Shown here in pieces: positions 55,405-64,000 of a stretch of 64,000 nucleotides of DNA. Where the stretch lies: positions 2,020,876-2,084,875 of the forward strand of contig NZ_CP017881.1 in assembly GCF_002761295.1 (NCBI RefSeq), read 5' to 3'. The stretch is from Methanohalophilus portucalensis (GTDB taxonomy: Archaea; Halobacteriota; Methanosarcinia; Methanosarcinales; Methanosarcinaceae). A program made the position numbers and the translations under genes. A model generated the notes under the pieces. That model had not been told where the DNA came from and made no database searches. It worked only from the letters and a program-made list of their open reading frames with translations. How positions within the stretch are numbered: position 1 is the first letter of the stretch; every line of letters begins with the position of its first letter.

Positions 55405-56097
55405 ATGGAAAACGATGACAATACGGAAAAAGTATTGGTTTTACCTTTAAATGAAGATTCACGTAAAATTACCCAGACCCTTTCCAATGAGAAATCCCTG
55501 AAGATACTGGAATTACTCGCAAGACAGCCCATGTCTGCAACTTCGATAGCCGAAGAGCTTGATATGCCCCTTACCACTATCAAGTACAATCTGGATGGCT
55601 TGCTGGAAAGCGAACTCATAGAGGTAAAGGAGACCAAATGGAGCCGCAAGGGCAGGGAGATCAAGATATATGAACCCATGCAAAAAATGATCGTGGTAGT
55701 CCCGGGTAGCAGCAAAACCGATCGCTCCAGTATCCTCGGTATGCTACGTAAATATGTGGCAATGGCAGGAGCAGCTCTATTTGCAGCATTGGGTATTGAA
55801 TACCTCAGGGATTTTGAACCTCTGGGCCAGACCACGCCACCGGTCGCCCCTGCGGTGATGTCTGAGATGCCGGCTGGCAATACCAGCAATGATACAGCCC
55901 TTTTTGCTGGGCAAGCCCCCGCAAACGCAACCACAGAAGCTGCCAGGGCAGCCGGTGAAACTGCAGCTGCAGCAGATGCCAGCAGTCTGATATCTGCGGA
56001 TTTCCTCTCCCATATAGGTGTATGGTTCCTCTTTGGATGCCTGTTTATAATAGCAGTACTTGCATTGTGGGAAATTTATAATAGGAAAAAGGTGTAA
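55405..56097 (+). CDS. Membrane-anchored winged-helix regulator (ArsR-like)
   Basis: About 230 aa from ATG 55405. The N-terminal winged helix (EKSLKILELLARQPMSATSIAEELDMPLTTIKYNLDGL) is followed by a basic wing. Then come a hydrophobic segment (about 120-135), an Ala/Pro/Thr-rich presumably external region and a C-terminal transmembrane helix (about 205-225). This suggests a DNA-binding protein tied to the membrane that could sense outside conditions. Its targets are unknown; truA follows by 20 bp. Confidence 0.85.
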   Translation: MENDDNTEKVLVLPLNEDSRKITQTLSNEKSLKILELLARQPMSATSIAEELDMPLTTIKYNLDGLLESELIEVKETKWSRKGREIKIYEPMQKMIVVVPGSSKTDRSSILGMLRKYVAMAGAALFAALGIEYLRDFEPLGQTTPPVAPAVMSEMPAGNTSNDTALFAGQAPANATTEAARAAGETAAAADASSLISADFLSHIGVWFLFGCLFIIAVLALWEIYNRKKV

Positions 56098-56117
56098 TTG
56101 GACACAAGTGATCCTGT

Positions 56118-56939
56118 ATGAGAGTTGCTCTCAAAATCGCTTATATTGGCTCTTCATATCGTGGTTCTCAGGTGCAGCCCGGAGTATCCACTGTGGAAGG
56201 GAAACTTTTTGAAGCCCTGCAGTCCCTTGAGATTATCGAGGATCCTTCCTCTGCTAGGTTTGTAAGTGCCGGGCGTACGGATACCGGAGTGCATGCCATG
56301 GGACAGGTGGTGGCTTTTGATACCGATAAACCCAAGCTGGCTATTCCCAGGGTGATTAATTCCAAATTACCAGGGGATATATGGGCGTGGTCCCGTGCTG
56401 AAGTTGACAGTGATTTTCATCCCAGAAGGTATGCCAGAAATCGTACCTATCGCTATATAACACCTTCAATGGATGCCGATATTTCAAAAATAAGAGCCGC
56501 TTGCAGTATCCTTGAAGGCAGTCATGATTTTGCTAATTTTTGTTTCAGGGATACCGGACGCAGTACCATTCGCAGAATCGAGAAGATCGATGTGAGACTT
56601 GCCGGCAATCTGCTCAGGATCGATATCACAGCCAACAGTTTCCTGTGGAAAATGATTCGCAAGATTGTAACTGTCCTGTTGCTTGTGGGCAGTGGTGCCA
56701 GGGATCTGGAATGGCTGGAAAACATGCTGGATCCTGCTTCCTACGAAGAGGGTATTAAACCTGCAAAACCCTATGGGCTGATCCTGACAGATGTGAATTA
56801 TGGCGATTCAGTCCAGTGGTTTGATGACGGTTATTCCATGCGTCGCTCCCGTGAAAGAATAGAGGAGTATCTTGTTTATCATCAGGTGTTAGCCGAGGTA
56901 ATGGACCAGTTTTTGCCAAAAGAACCAAAGGCTGAATGA
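56118..56939 (+). CDS. truA: tRNA pseudouridine synthase TruA
   Basis: Makes pseudouridine at positions 38-40 of tRNA, 273 aa. The catalytic Asp is in SAGRTDTGVHAMGQVVAF; further motifs are RNRTYRY and NSFLWKMIRKIV. It overlaps the next gene by 4 bp. Confidence 0.96.
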   Translation: MRVALKIAYIGSSYRGSQVQPGVSTVEGKLFEALQSLEIIEDPSSARFVSAGRTDTGVHAMGQVVAFDTDKPKLAIPRVINSKLPGDIWAWSRAEVDSDFHPRRYARNRTYRYITPSMDADISKIRAACSILEGSHDFANFCFRDTGRSTIRRIEKIDVRLAGNLLRIDITANSFLWKMIRKIVTVLLLVGSGARDLEWLENMLDPASYEEGIKPAKPYGLILTDVNYGDSVQWFDDGYSMRRSRERIEEYLVYHQVLAEVMDQFLPKEPKAE

Positions 56940-57496
56940 TGCAGTTACATATCAGGGATGCTGTAATAGATTATGAGATAGTTCAACGTCCCGTCAAATA
57001 CGCAAGATTGGAGTTTAAGGACGGAATGTTGCGGGTAATAGTTCCCAAGGGATATGGTAATGCTGCAGCTTTTATCGAGAAAAATGGCGACTGGATTTAC
57101 GACAAACATCTGCATTTGCAGCGGGTGATTGCTCTAGCCGGGGAAAAGAAACTGGAGAAAAAGCGCGCAGATCCTCATTTTTATAGTTTGGTGGAAAATA
57201 TTGTACAAAGGCTGCAACGTGAACTGGAAGTAGAGGTCCGGGATTTAAATTTCCGGAAAATGAAGAGGAAATGGGCCAGCTGCAGCAGTAACAAAAAACT
57301 TGTTTTCAACCGGCACATGATGTATCTGCCGGATAATCTGATAGAATATATTGTGTATCACGAGCTTTTGCACCTAATTGAATTCAAGCACAATAAGAGA
57401 TTCTGGTGTCTTGTGGAAAATAAATATCCGCAACGAAAGGAATATGACCTGGAACTTGCAGCATACTGGCATCTAATTAAAAGGACATTTTACTGA
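56936..57496 (+). CDS. YgjP/DUF45-type zinc metallopeptidase
   Basis: 186 aa. The zincin motif HELLHLIEFKHNKRF (HExxH with a further His) lies in the C-terminal half, preceded by KRKWASCSS, typical of YgjP (SprT-like) proteins. Probably a soluble metallopeptidase; the substrate is unknown. Translationally coupled to truA. The end overlaps the convergent methylase by 7 bp. Confidence 0.9.
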   Translation: MMQLHIRDAVIDYEIVQRPVKYARLEFKDGMLRVIVPKGYGNAAAFIEKNGDWIYDKHLHLQRVIALAGEKKLEKKRADPHFYSLVENIVQRLQRELEVEVRDLNFRKMKRKWASCSSNKKLVFNRHMMYLPDNLIEYIVYHELLHLIEFKHNKRFWCLVENKYPQRKEYDLELAAYWHLIKRTFY

Positions 57497-58545
57497 TTAT
57501 TTTTTTGCAAAATTGTGATATTGCGGGTCAGGCTTCTGTGTATTCTCTGGCTGTATTGTTTCACTATGGTAAATCCCGCATCCAGTGCGATCCTGTTAAT
57601 CTCCATCTCCGACACGATCACTGCTTTACTGGCGGGTTTGAGAACTCTGTACATTTCTGCGAAAGATTCCTCGTATAAATGCCGGATGGATTCTGCCTTT
57701 ATCATGGCGGACCTGCCATATGGAGGATCGGTGATCACTGAATCAATACAGTTGTTTTTGAGGGGTAATTTACAGGCATCTCCCTGAAGCAGGTTATAAT
57801 CCCCGCCGAAATATTCCAGATTCAATTTTGCTCCCTGTATGATCTCATTGCGTGCTTCCAGGCCGACTACTTTTGAACCCAGCATGGCCGCTTCCACAAG
57901 TATGCCGGCAGTACCGCAGAACGGATCCAGCAGTTTTGTATCCTTGTTTACCCCTGCAAGGTTTACCAGCGCCCTGGCTGTAATGGGCATGAGTACCCCG
58001 GGATAGAAAAAGGGTTTCTTGTGGGGTGCACGTGCATGGAAGGCCTTGCGGTCTATGGATGCAATGACAGAGCCACATACGCATTTTTCAGTCAGTATGA
58101 GCCGCAGGGTAACATCGGGCTGGTTGAGATTGGCCCTGTATCCCTTCCTGAAAACAGCTCCGCCTACTCTCTGTTCCAGGTAGGAGCCTTCCACACTGGT
58201 ATGGTGATTGACCTTCCGGGCACGTACTACAAAGGTCTGGCCTGCAGAAAGATGGGGTTTTATGTCGCAGTTTTCTGCACTGGAAATAATGGTTTCGGGT
58301 TCATTATTGCAGATGAAAGCAACCCGCAGGATATGATGGCACATGGCCAGTTTTCCGGAAATTTTTTCCAATCTACTTTCGGCATCTGACTCTTCAAGTT
58401 CCACCACAAGACAGTGATCATAATGTTGCGTGTATACCGGTTTGAGACCTTCGGTAGCCAGACAGGCCAGAGCCTCGTCTGCAGCGATTTCTTCATGGTC
58501 TCCGGAAAGTTCAAAAGCGTAACGCATATCAGAACATCTTTTCAA
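57490..58545 (-). CDS. tRNA (guanine-10-N2)-methyltransferase, THUMP-containing
   Basis: 351 aa. An N-terminal THUMP-type RNA-binding region (about 60-150) precedes a SAM methylase with LDPFCGTAGILVEAA and the catalytic TDPPYGRS. It matches archaeal Trm-G10 (Trm11 family), which makes m2G/m22G at position 10. From MRYAFELSG, six residues in, the start would be at 58527 and the overlap with the upstream DUF1805 gene would disappear. Confidence 0.93.
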   Translation of the reverse strand: MKRCSDMRYAFELSGDHEEIAADEALACLATEGLKPVYTQHYDHCLVVELEESDAESRLEKISGKLAMCHHILRVAFICNNEPETIISSAENCDIKPHLSAGQTFVVRARKVNHHTSVEGSYLEQRVGGAVFRKGYRANLNQPDVTLRLILTEKCVCGSVIASIDRKAFHARAPHKKPFFYPGVLMPITARALVNLAGVNKDTKLLDPFCGTAGILVEAAMLGSKVVGLEARNEIIQGAKLNLEYFGGDYNLLQGDACKLPLKNNCIDSVITDPPYGRSAMIKAESIRHLYEESFAEMYRVLKPASKAVIVSEMEINRIALDAGFTIVKQYSQRIHRSLTRNITILQKNNQ

Positions 58546-58816
58546 GGGCCTGTCTGCCGGTCATACCTTCCTCAATTCCGATATCAAGGGCTTTTTTGCT
58601 TACAGATTTCAGAGAAGTCTGCAGTACATCCTCAAAACTGTCCACGCCACTTACCACAGCAGCCACATCTCCCAGCTTGTCTGCGGTTTCCATATTGAGA
58701 TAGCCACACATCACATAACCCATGTCGGCTTTGATCAGGAGCAAGGAAGCGTTTTCAAATTCCCATTTGAGACCCTGTGCTGTACCATTTTCCAGTTTGA
58801 TCTGTTCTATTCTCAT
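58529..58816 (-). CDS. DUF1805 protein
   Basis: About 95 aa from MRIEQIKLENG (58816); an ATG seven codons earlier is also open. The DUF1805 family features GYVMCGYLN and a VVSGVDSFEDVL segment. The function is unknown. It lies between the tRNA methylase gene and a secreted-protein gene, all on the minus strand with short overlaps. Confidence 0.85.
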   Translation of the reverse strand: MRIEQIKLENGTAQGLKWEFENASLLLIKADMGYVMCGYLNMETADKLGDVAAVVSGVDSFEDVLQTSLKSVSKKALDIGIEEGMTGRQALEKMF

Positions 58817-58829
58817 TTTGCTCACCCGA

Positions 58830-59450
58830 TTATTCAATATAAAAAGAGAAATGTGATGTATTCCCGATATTGCCCCTCACAAAAGTAGTATTTTCTCCTT
58901 CTGAAACAGTAATATTCTCCATTCCTGCTGTAGAATTTATCTCCACTGTATCATCAAGTTCAATCACCACTTCAGAGTGATTCTGGCCCCTGAAGGTAAA
59001 GTTCGTACTGGAATTGAGAACGGCAGTATCAAAAATATAATGTACACTGTAACTATTTTCTATCCTGTCTGTTTTGTTGATGTCACCCAATGTTTCAAAA
59101 TCCAGCTGCGCTTTGATATCCATTACCTGGATATTTTCAGAGGAACCATTGATCTGTACATCCATCTCCTCTTCCAGTTCTCCTCTAAGGTAATTGCGCA
59201 CTTTGACGTCCATTTTCAATACTTCCCAGGCGTTGACAAGCCCACTGTCATCTCCCAGCTGTGAATCGATGTAATCTCTGTAAGAAACGGCGGAGGAATT
59301 TGTGTAACTTTCATTGTATTTCCATTCCATGATGTCATTTTTGAGTATTATGTGATTGCTCCAGGTCGTCTGGCCAGATGCGGGCATAATCAGGATAAAT
59401 AGTATCAGCAGGAAATGTATTGCAACCACAAGTTTACGCAAAACAGGCAC
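58830..59450 (-). CDS. Secreted protein of unknown function
   Basis: 206 aa. A signal peptide (LVVAIHFLLILFILIMPASG) is followed by a beta-rich, acidic domain with many NxS/T sites (NESY, NSS, NGSS, NKT, NSST, NFT, NHS, NST, NIT, NTT, NTS), suggesting a glycosylated surface protein. No C-terminal anchor. It ends just before the DUF1805 gene and begins 1 bp after the map stop. Confidence 0.75.
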   Translation of the reverse strand: MPVLRKLVVAIHFLLILFILIMPASGQTTWSNHIILKNDIMEWKYNESYTNSSAVSYRDYIDSQLGDDSGLVNAWEVLKMDVKVRNYLRGELEEEMDVQINGSSENIQVMDIKAQLDFETLGDINKTDRIENSYSVHYIFDTAVLNSSTNFTFRGQNHSEVVIELDDTVEINSTAGMENITVSEGENTTFVRGNIGNTSHFSFYIE

Positions 59451-59451
59451 C

Positions 59452-60351
59452 TCAAAGAGTAGTTATTTCGCATCCGTCTTCAGTTATAATTAGGGTGTGC
59501 TCGGCCTGGGATACCATTCCTCCACCTACCTCTTTCAGTACAGGGAAGGAAGTGATGATTTCAGCCTTTTCAAGTTGCATCAGGGCAAGATCAATTTTGG
59601 GAGAGGTCAGCCATCTTTTGGCAAAGGGTAAAGTGCTGTACTCTTTCAGTTCCTTGAGAAGTTTGCGGGCTGCAGGCATACGTATGGGCTTTTTCTGTAT
59701 GAACTGGTAGATTTCCGTGAAGCTGCCATCTGAGATCTTACCCGCACCATCTGTTGCAAAGGGCTCGATGGCTATTATATCGCCTGCCTGAAGTTCCATT
59801 CCCTGTCCGATATGGCGATTGGGAATACTTGGCGGGGTATGTGCCTGATAACGTGCAAGACCGTGGCCCGTGAGATTTGCAACCGGTTTGAATCCCTTGT
59901 CACGGATTGTATCCTCGATAACCGCTCCGATCTCTGCAGTATTCACACCGCCTTTGACAGTATCTATGGCTGCATCCAGTGCCTCTCTGGAAGCATCTAC
60001 CAGATCCTTATTTCCTGAAAGGTCAATGGTCAGGGCGGCATCGGCAATATAGCCATCCACATGTACTCCCATATCCAGTTTGACTATATCCTTGCCAAAA
60101 ACTTCCGTATCTCCTGCCATCGGGGTCGCATGGGCGGCTTCGTCATTACGTGAAAGATTGCAGGGGAAAGCGGGTTTGCCTCCAAGTTCCATTGTACGTT
60201 GTTCCACAAACTCGGCTACATCCAGCAGCTTTGCTCCTACCTTGATTTTATCCGCGGCTTCTCCCCGTACCTGTGACAGAATCTTACCGGCGGTTAGATA
60301 CTTATCGAGAATCTCCTCAACTTCCTGAACTTTGTCCTGCATGCTCATCAC
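59452..60351 (-). CDS. map: Methionine aminopeptidase (type II)
   Basis: 299 aa M24 metallopeptidase that removes initiator Met. Metal ligands are in KLDMGVHVDGYIADAA, the GHGL motif, IAIEPFATDG and the final EHTLII. The type II insertion near residues 200-250 is present, as in archaea. It lies 24 bp downstream of another M24 peptidase gene on the same strand. Confidence 0.95.
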   Translation of the reverse strand: MMSMQDKVQEVEEILDKYLTAGKILSQVRGEAADKIKVGAKLLDVAEFVEQRTMELGGKPAFPCNLSRNDEAAHATPMAGDTEVFGKDIVKLDMGVHVDGYIADAALTIDLSGNKDLVDASREALDAAIDTVKGGVNTAEIGAVIEDTIRDKGFKPVANLTGHGLARYQAHTPPSIPNRHIGQGMELQAGDIIAIEPFATDGAGKISDGSFTEIYQFIQKKPIRMPAARKLLKELKEYSTLPFAKRWLTSPKIDLALMQLEKAEIITSFPVLKEVGGGMVSQAEHTLIITEDGCEITTL

Positions 60352-60375
60352 CTGTTATGATTTTGGAGATTAATG

Positions 60376-61548
60376 TTATACTACAAATTCCTTTTCAAAA
60401 GTATTCAGGTTCTCATAACCATGTTCTGTTATCAGGACCAGATCTTCCAGGCGTATCCCGCCGATATGTGGGTAGTAGAGCCCCGGTTCAATGGTAATGA
60501 TATTACCTGCCTGCAGGGGTATCTCCCTTAAACCGATTGACGGTGCTTCATGTACTTCCAGTCCGACACCGTGACCTGTGGAGTGGATGTATCCTTCACC
60601 TTTTTCAGCATCTGTGGAATATCCTCTTTCTTCGAACACATCACAGACCGCCTGATGCACATCATTTGCTGCAACACCGGGTTTAAGCATTCCCAGAGCC
60701 TTTTCTTGGGCTGCAAGCACGGCATCGTACATCTGCTGTAATTGTTCTGTAGTTTCTCCCCTGGTTACGGTACGTGTCATGTCACCGCAGTAGTGATGCA
60801 GTTTATGCTGCGGGAAGATGTCGATCACAATGGGCTCGTTTGCCAGCAGCTGTCCCTCGCCATGCCAGTGCGGATCGGCTGCACCTTTGCCACAGGCCAC
60901 AATGGTTCCATGGGCCCGGCAATCATGATCAAGCAGGGAATGTTCAATAATCCTGCGTACCCTGGATGCTGTCAGGGGTTGACCTTCAAGGAAGAGTTTA
61001 TTGTCCTCGATCTCAGCGGTTTTGATGGTTTCAATGGCTGATTGCATTGCTTCTTCGTTGGCCTGCTGGACCTGCCTGATAAGATTGACCTCTCCCTTTT
61101 CCTTGACCTCACGCAATTTTCTTAAGGGGCTCTGGATCGGATTGACGGTAAACCCCATCTCTTTGAGCACCTGGGCTGTATAAACAGGGAAATCCCGGGG
61201 TACTGCCACATGTCGCACTCCTTCCTTTTGCAGTAACTGGCCGATACATTCTCCGTAGGCTCTGCCCGGGTCGGCTGTTTCCTTGAGGCGTTTTTTGTAA
61301 TCACAGAAACTCAAAGGCACGATTTCCTCTACCCTGCTTTCCTTCTGCACCCTGCCCTTTTCCATATCCGATATCAGCATCATGTCCCTGGCATTGCGGG
61401 TCTGGATGTAACAGAAAGGGTCACCTGCCAGGAATTTCGTGGCAAAATACATATCGGCATTGGAAGAATCGGCAACAAGGAGATAGGCTTCACATCGATT
61501 TTTTGCAAGGGCTGCAGTAACGTCCGGAAAATTGTTTGTCTGCTTCAT
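60376..61548 (-). CDS. pepQ: Xaa-Pro aminopeptidase/dipeptidase (M24B)
   Basis: 390 aa. An N-terminal creatinase-like domain (about 1-135) precedes the pita-bread catalytic domain with IDIFPQHKLHHYCGDMTR (two Asp ligands), HSTGHGVGLEVHE and ITIEPGLY. It cleaves peptide bonds next to proline in cytoplasmic peptide turnover. First of the pepQ-map pair. Confidence 0.93.
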   Translation of the reverse strand: MKQTNNFPDVTAALAKNRCEAYLLVADSSNADMYFATKFLAGDPFCYIQTRNARDMMLISDMEKGRVQKESRVEEIVPLSFCDYKKRLKETADPGRAYGECIGQLLQKEGVRHVAVPRDFPVYTAQVLKEMGFTVNPIQSPLRKLREVKEKGEVNLIRQVQQANEEAMQSAIETIKTAEIEDNKLFLEGQPLTASRVRRIIEHSLLDHDCRAHGTIVACGKGAADPHWHGEGQLLANEPIVIDIFPQHKLHHYCGDMTRTVTRGETTEQLQQMYDAVLAAQEKALGMLKPGVAANDVHQAVCDVFEERGYSTDAEKGEGYIHSTGHGVGLEVHEAPSIGLREIPLQAGNIITIEPGLYYPHIGGIRLEDLVLITEHGYENLNTFEKEFVV

Positions 61549-61892
61549 GTACTGAAATTTGTACTGATGTTACATAAGGGTATCATGAAAAAAGAGAAGC
61601 TAATTTCTAAATATACTACGTTCGGCGCTTAAATGGAAAAAAGGTATATTATATTACTTGACATATATACAATATATCCATTTTATGTTATTGATAAATA
61701 ATTACATTAGAAAACATTTGTGATCATTTAATCGGAGACAATTAACGTATGTCTGTGAAAGGAGAGGATAATATTATCAAATCAACACTTTTCATTCTAT
61801 TTTTACTAATAACTATTATTGTTTGCATCCCCTTGCACAGGCAGCAACGACAGTAGCCGCTTCGAACAGTTATGTGAACTGAGGTGTTAGTG
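61549..61892. other. Gap between pepQ and the surface-protein gene
   Basis: AT-rich. It holds a run TATATTATATTACTTGACATATATACAATATATCC (TATA-like, near 61646-61680, described in pieces: TATATTATATTAC and CATATATACAATATAT) that could serve promoters in either direction, and the signal-peptide remnant at 61749-61882. No other gene is seen. Confidence 0.5.
61749..61882 (+). pseudogene. Frameshifted signal-peptide remnant
   Basis: ATG 61749 opens a typical export signal (STLFILFLLITIIVCIPL), but the frame then reads HRQQRQ and stops at TAG 61854. Shifting one base within the C-run at 61829-61832 restores a natural cleavage region PLAQAATTVAASNSYVN, which ends at TGA 61880-61882. It looks like the broken start of a second secreted protein just upstream of the intact one. 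Confidence 0.4.
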
Positions 61893-64000
61893 ATGCGAAA
61901 CTTAGAAAATTACAAAAACAACCGATTTAAATCGTTAATCTTCTCACTTATTCTATTTCTAATCATTACGACTGGATTAGTTACAGTAGCAGAAGCGGAA
62001 ACTACCGCACAATTTGATTTTTCTGATATTTATAATGCTGACACTGTTTATGGCAATGATAAATCAGGGGCATTCGATAGTTGGGCAGCACTGATTACTG
62101 GCACTGTTGCTGAAAATAATGGAAACCCACGTGATGACGGTCTACCAGATGACGGTGTTTTTCCGTCCACCTCCACACACCCAAGGATAGAACTTGCTAA
62201 ATTTCACACTGATGACGGGTTCAATGCATGGCAATCTAGCGGCACAGGTAGTGTTACTGCAAATGTCACAAATGGGCAATATAAAACAGTTCATTTAATC
62301 GCCTCGGCTGGTGGTGCTGGTACTAACAATCCAGCAAAGTTCGAAGTTGTACTTCATTATAGTGATGACACAACTGATAGGTCACAGGAATTCACTGTTC
62401 CCGATTGGTATGGAGATATAAGCGACCCTGGATACGCACTCAAAGACAATATGGACCGATGGAGTAATGGCGGTAATCTTTACGAAAACAGTGATGATCC
62501 TGCAATTTGGGGATTTGCTATGCAAGCAGATTCTACAAAAACGCTAGAATCTATTACTATTGACGTCACTGCAAATGAAGCAGGGTCATTCAATTTTTTT
62601 GGCGGGGCTGCAACTACACAGGAAACTGATGTGATTGAAAAACCAAGAATTTCTTCCTTTGAATTAACCAATCCATCAGACAAAAATTTAGCTGTAAATT
62701 TTGATAGTGACAAACAGCTCTCTGTAATTTCTGTATCTATCACAGGTGCCGAATCAGCCACGTTTACCGGAACAAACTTTACAGAAGCTGATAACGGTGA
62801 TGGCACCTACACATATGAAGCAACTTATAATAGTAATAGTGATGGAGACTATACCGCGACTCTAGAAATAGCCGAAGATGCCGAAGGTAATGATGGAGCA
62901 AGTGGTGAGCAGGATAGCGTTAACATCGACACAACTCCTCCGCAAATCACTGGATTTAAAGTGTCCAATCCATCCGGGCAAAATCTTTTGTTGAATTTCA
63001 CATCAAATGAAGACCTAGCAGCGATATCAGTATCTATCAGTGGAGCCGAATCAGCTACGTTTACTGGGGCATACTTTACAGAAACTGATAACGCTGATGG
63101 TACTTACACGTATGAAACAATCTATAATGGTAATAGCGATGGAGACTATACTGCAACCCTTGAAACAGCCGAAGATGCAGAAGGCAACGATGGAGCAAGT
63201 GGTGAGGAGGATATCGTTAACATCGACACAACTCCTCCTGTGATTAATGCTGTTGAATTTCCTGTAAACAGCAATACAGGCGATATTGTTGGTATTGGAT
63301 TCAATGTGAATGATAACATAGGAATTACCAGTACCGATTTCAACATTTCAACTAACAATACTGCTGAACTTACAGAGAATGGTAACTGGTACAACTATAC
63401 TCTTAATGTCCCTGTTGATTCAGTAGATGATATTGTTTTCAATGCCACCTTCTCTGACGGTGCAGACAATTTCAATGCAAGTAGTGACAAGACAATAAGT
63501 GTTTCTGATAATATCGATCCTGTAATTCAGGATATCGTTTATGAAGAAAATGTCAATACAGGTGATGTTGTCGCGATTGGATTCAATGTAAATGATAACA
63601 TAGGAATTACCAGTACCGATTTCAACATTTCAACCAATGAAACTGCTGAACTTACAAACGATGGTAACTGGTACAACTATACTCTTAATGTCCCTGTTGA
63701 TTCCGTTAATGACATTGACTTCAATGCTACTTTCTCTGACGCTGCAGGCAATTTCAATTCAACTGATGACATTTCCGTAAATGTCTCAGATAACATTGAT
63801 CCTGTAATTCAGGATATCGTTTATGAAGAAAATGTCAATACAGGCGATATTGTTGGTATTGGATTCAATGTAAATGATAACATAGGAATTGCCAGTACCG
63901 ATTTCAACATTTCAACTAACGAAACTGCTGAACTTACAGAGGATGGTAACTGGTACAACTATACTTTGAATGTACCTTTAGATTCAGTAGATGATATTGT
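61893..64000 (+). CDS. Large repetitive surface protein (partial, 3' end outside window)
   Basis: Open from ATG 61893 to the window edge, 702 codons, preceded by GAGGTGTTAGTG. A signal peptide ends near TVAEA-ETTAQ (residue 35). A unique domain (about 36-252) resembles an N-terminal carbohydrate- or jelly-roll-type region (FNFFGGAATTQE at its end). Then come two 99-residue repeats and three copies of a 94-residue repeat, Ig-like beta-sandwich units rich in Asp, Asn and Thr with many NxS/T sites. The composition suits a cell-surface adhesin or S-layer-associated protein. The real length and anchor are outside the window. Confidence 0.85.
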   Translation, partial: MRNLENYKNNRFKSLIFSLILFLIITTGLVTVAEAETTAQFDFSDIYNADTVYGNDKSGAFDSWAALITGTVAENNGNPRDDGLPDDGVFPSTSTHPRIELAKFHTDDGFNAWQSSGTGSVTANVTNGQYKTVHLIASAGGAGTNNPAKFEVVLHYSDDTTDRSQEFTVPDWYGDISDPGYALKDNMDRWSNGGNLYENSDDPAIWGFAMQADSTKTLESITIDVTANEAGSFNFFGGAATTQETDVIEKPRISSFELTNPSDKNLAVNFDSDKQLSVISVSITGAESATFTGTNFTEADNGDGTYTYEATYNSNSDGDYTATLEIAEDAEGNDGASGEQDSVNIDTTPPQITGFKVSNPSGQNLLLNFTSNEDLAAISVSISGAESATFTGAYFTETDNADGTYTYETIYNGNSDGDYTATLETAEDAEGNDGASGEEDIVNIDTTPPVINAVEFPVNSNTGDIVGIGFNVNDNIGITSTDFNISTNNTAELTENGNWYNYTLNVPVDSVDDIVFNATFSDGADNFNASSDKTISVSDNIDPVIQDIVYEENVNTGDVVAIGFNVNDNIGITSTDFNISTNETAELTNDGNWYNYTLNVPVDSVNDIDFNATFSDAAGNFNSTDDISVNVSDNIDPVIQDIVYEENVNTGDIVGIGFNVNDNIGIASTDFNISTNETAELTEDGNWYNYTLNVPLDSVDDI
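62649..63242 (+). repeat. Two tandem 297-bp repeats (type A) in the surface-protein gene
   Basis: Unit 1 is 62649-62945 and unit 2 is 62946-63242, each 99 codons. Shared blocks are VSI(T/S)GAESATFTG, DGTYTYE, SDGDYTATLE, AEDAEGNDGASGE and VNIDTTPP. Nucleotide identity is high, indicating recent duplication or gene conversion. Confidence 0.85.
63237..64000 (+). repeat. 282-bp tandem repeats (type B) in the surface-protein gene
   Basis: Units begin at 63237, 63519 and 63801 (the third cut by the window edge), each 94 codons. Blocks GFNVNDNIGI, STDFNISTN, GNWYNYTLNVP and VSDNIDPVI are nearly invariant, and long nucleotide stretches are identical between units. The array probably continues. Confidence 0.9.

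Overview
The window comes from the chromosome of a methylotrophic methanogenic archaeon of the Methanosarcinaceae, probably close to Methanohalophilus, Methanolobus or Methanococcoides; the genus cannot be fixed from sequence alone. The evidence is formylmethanofuran formyltransferase (Ftr), MfnA of methanofuran synthesis, corrinoid protein/UroD-type methyltransferases, archaeal replication genes (Orc1/Cdc6, PolD small subunit, DnaG, RPA), aRF1, PurP, Taw1 and TATA-type promoters. Bacterial-type MutS/MutL are also present.

The genetic code is the main theme. None of the 58 complete protein genes I recognise ends in TAG, and two otherwise intact genes contain a single in-frame TAG: mfnA (codon 41) and a UroD-family methyltransferase (codon 80). 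Both reading frames continue as clear homologous protein across the TAG. This is what a pyrrolysine-decoding organism would show. The window also holds aRF1 and a SelB-like elongation-factor paralog (aSelBL type), a family once proposed to act with Pyl-tRNA. The pyl genes themselves are not here.

Layout: 1-3.9 kb cobalt uptake (cbiMN, cbiQ, cbiO) and corrin synthesis (cbiE, cbiD). 3.9-10.1 kb mutL, mutS and an ABC-2 exporter whose ATPase seems to start at AUU. 10.1-12.9 kb TrkH/TrkA potassium uptake. 13.1-14.6 kb tRNA-Pro(GGG), ribB and the regulator/kinase rbkR. 14.7-20.5 kb (+) a voltage-gated-type channel, a CopB-type ATPase, ftr and two PH-domain membrane proteins; a decayed copy of the last one's 3' end lies 670 bp further on, beyond a lipoprotein gene. 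21.2-25.0 kb TraB protein, site-2 protease, a probable structured ncRNA, and mfnA. 25.1-25.5 kb a probable chromosomal origin with ORB repeats in front of orc1/cdc6. 26.9-33.4 kb signal peptidase, PolD small subunit, Taw1, aRF1, ArgRS. 33.4-35.8 kb accessory secreted proteins with a duplicated leader. 35.8-39.8 kb a CoM-type methyltransferase divergent from a core MetE, a SpoIIM-like protein and a KaiC-like ATPase. 39.8-46.2 kb a seven-gene array: five CBS proteins, an RNA ligase and aSelBL. 46.4-49.5 kb an operon of corrinoid protein, amber-containing methyltransferase and soluble histidine kinase. 49.6-61.5 kb housekeeping genes (RPA, KptA, DnaG, PurP, TruA, tRNA G10 methylase, two M24 peptidases) with two probable small RNAs. 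61.7-64 kb a signal-peptide remnant and the start of a large repetitive surface protein that runs off the window.

The parts most likely to be undescribed are the corrinoid protein/amber methyltransferase/histidine kinase operon, the amber codon in mfnA, and three probable structured RNAs near 23.8, 51.9 and 54.0 kb.
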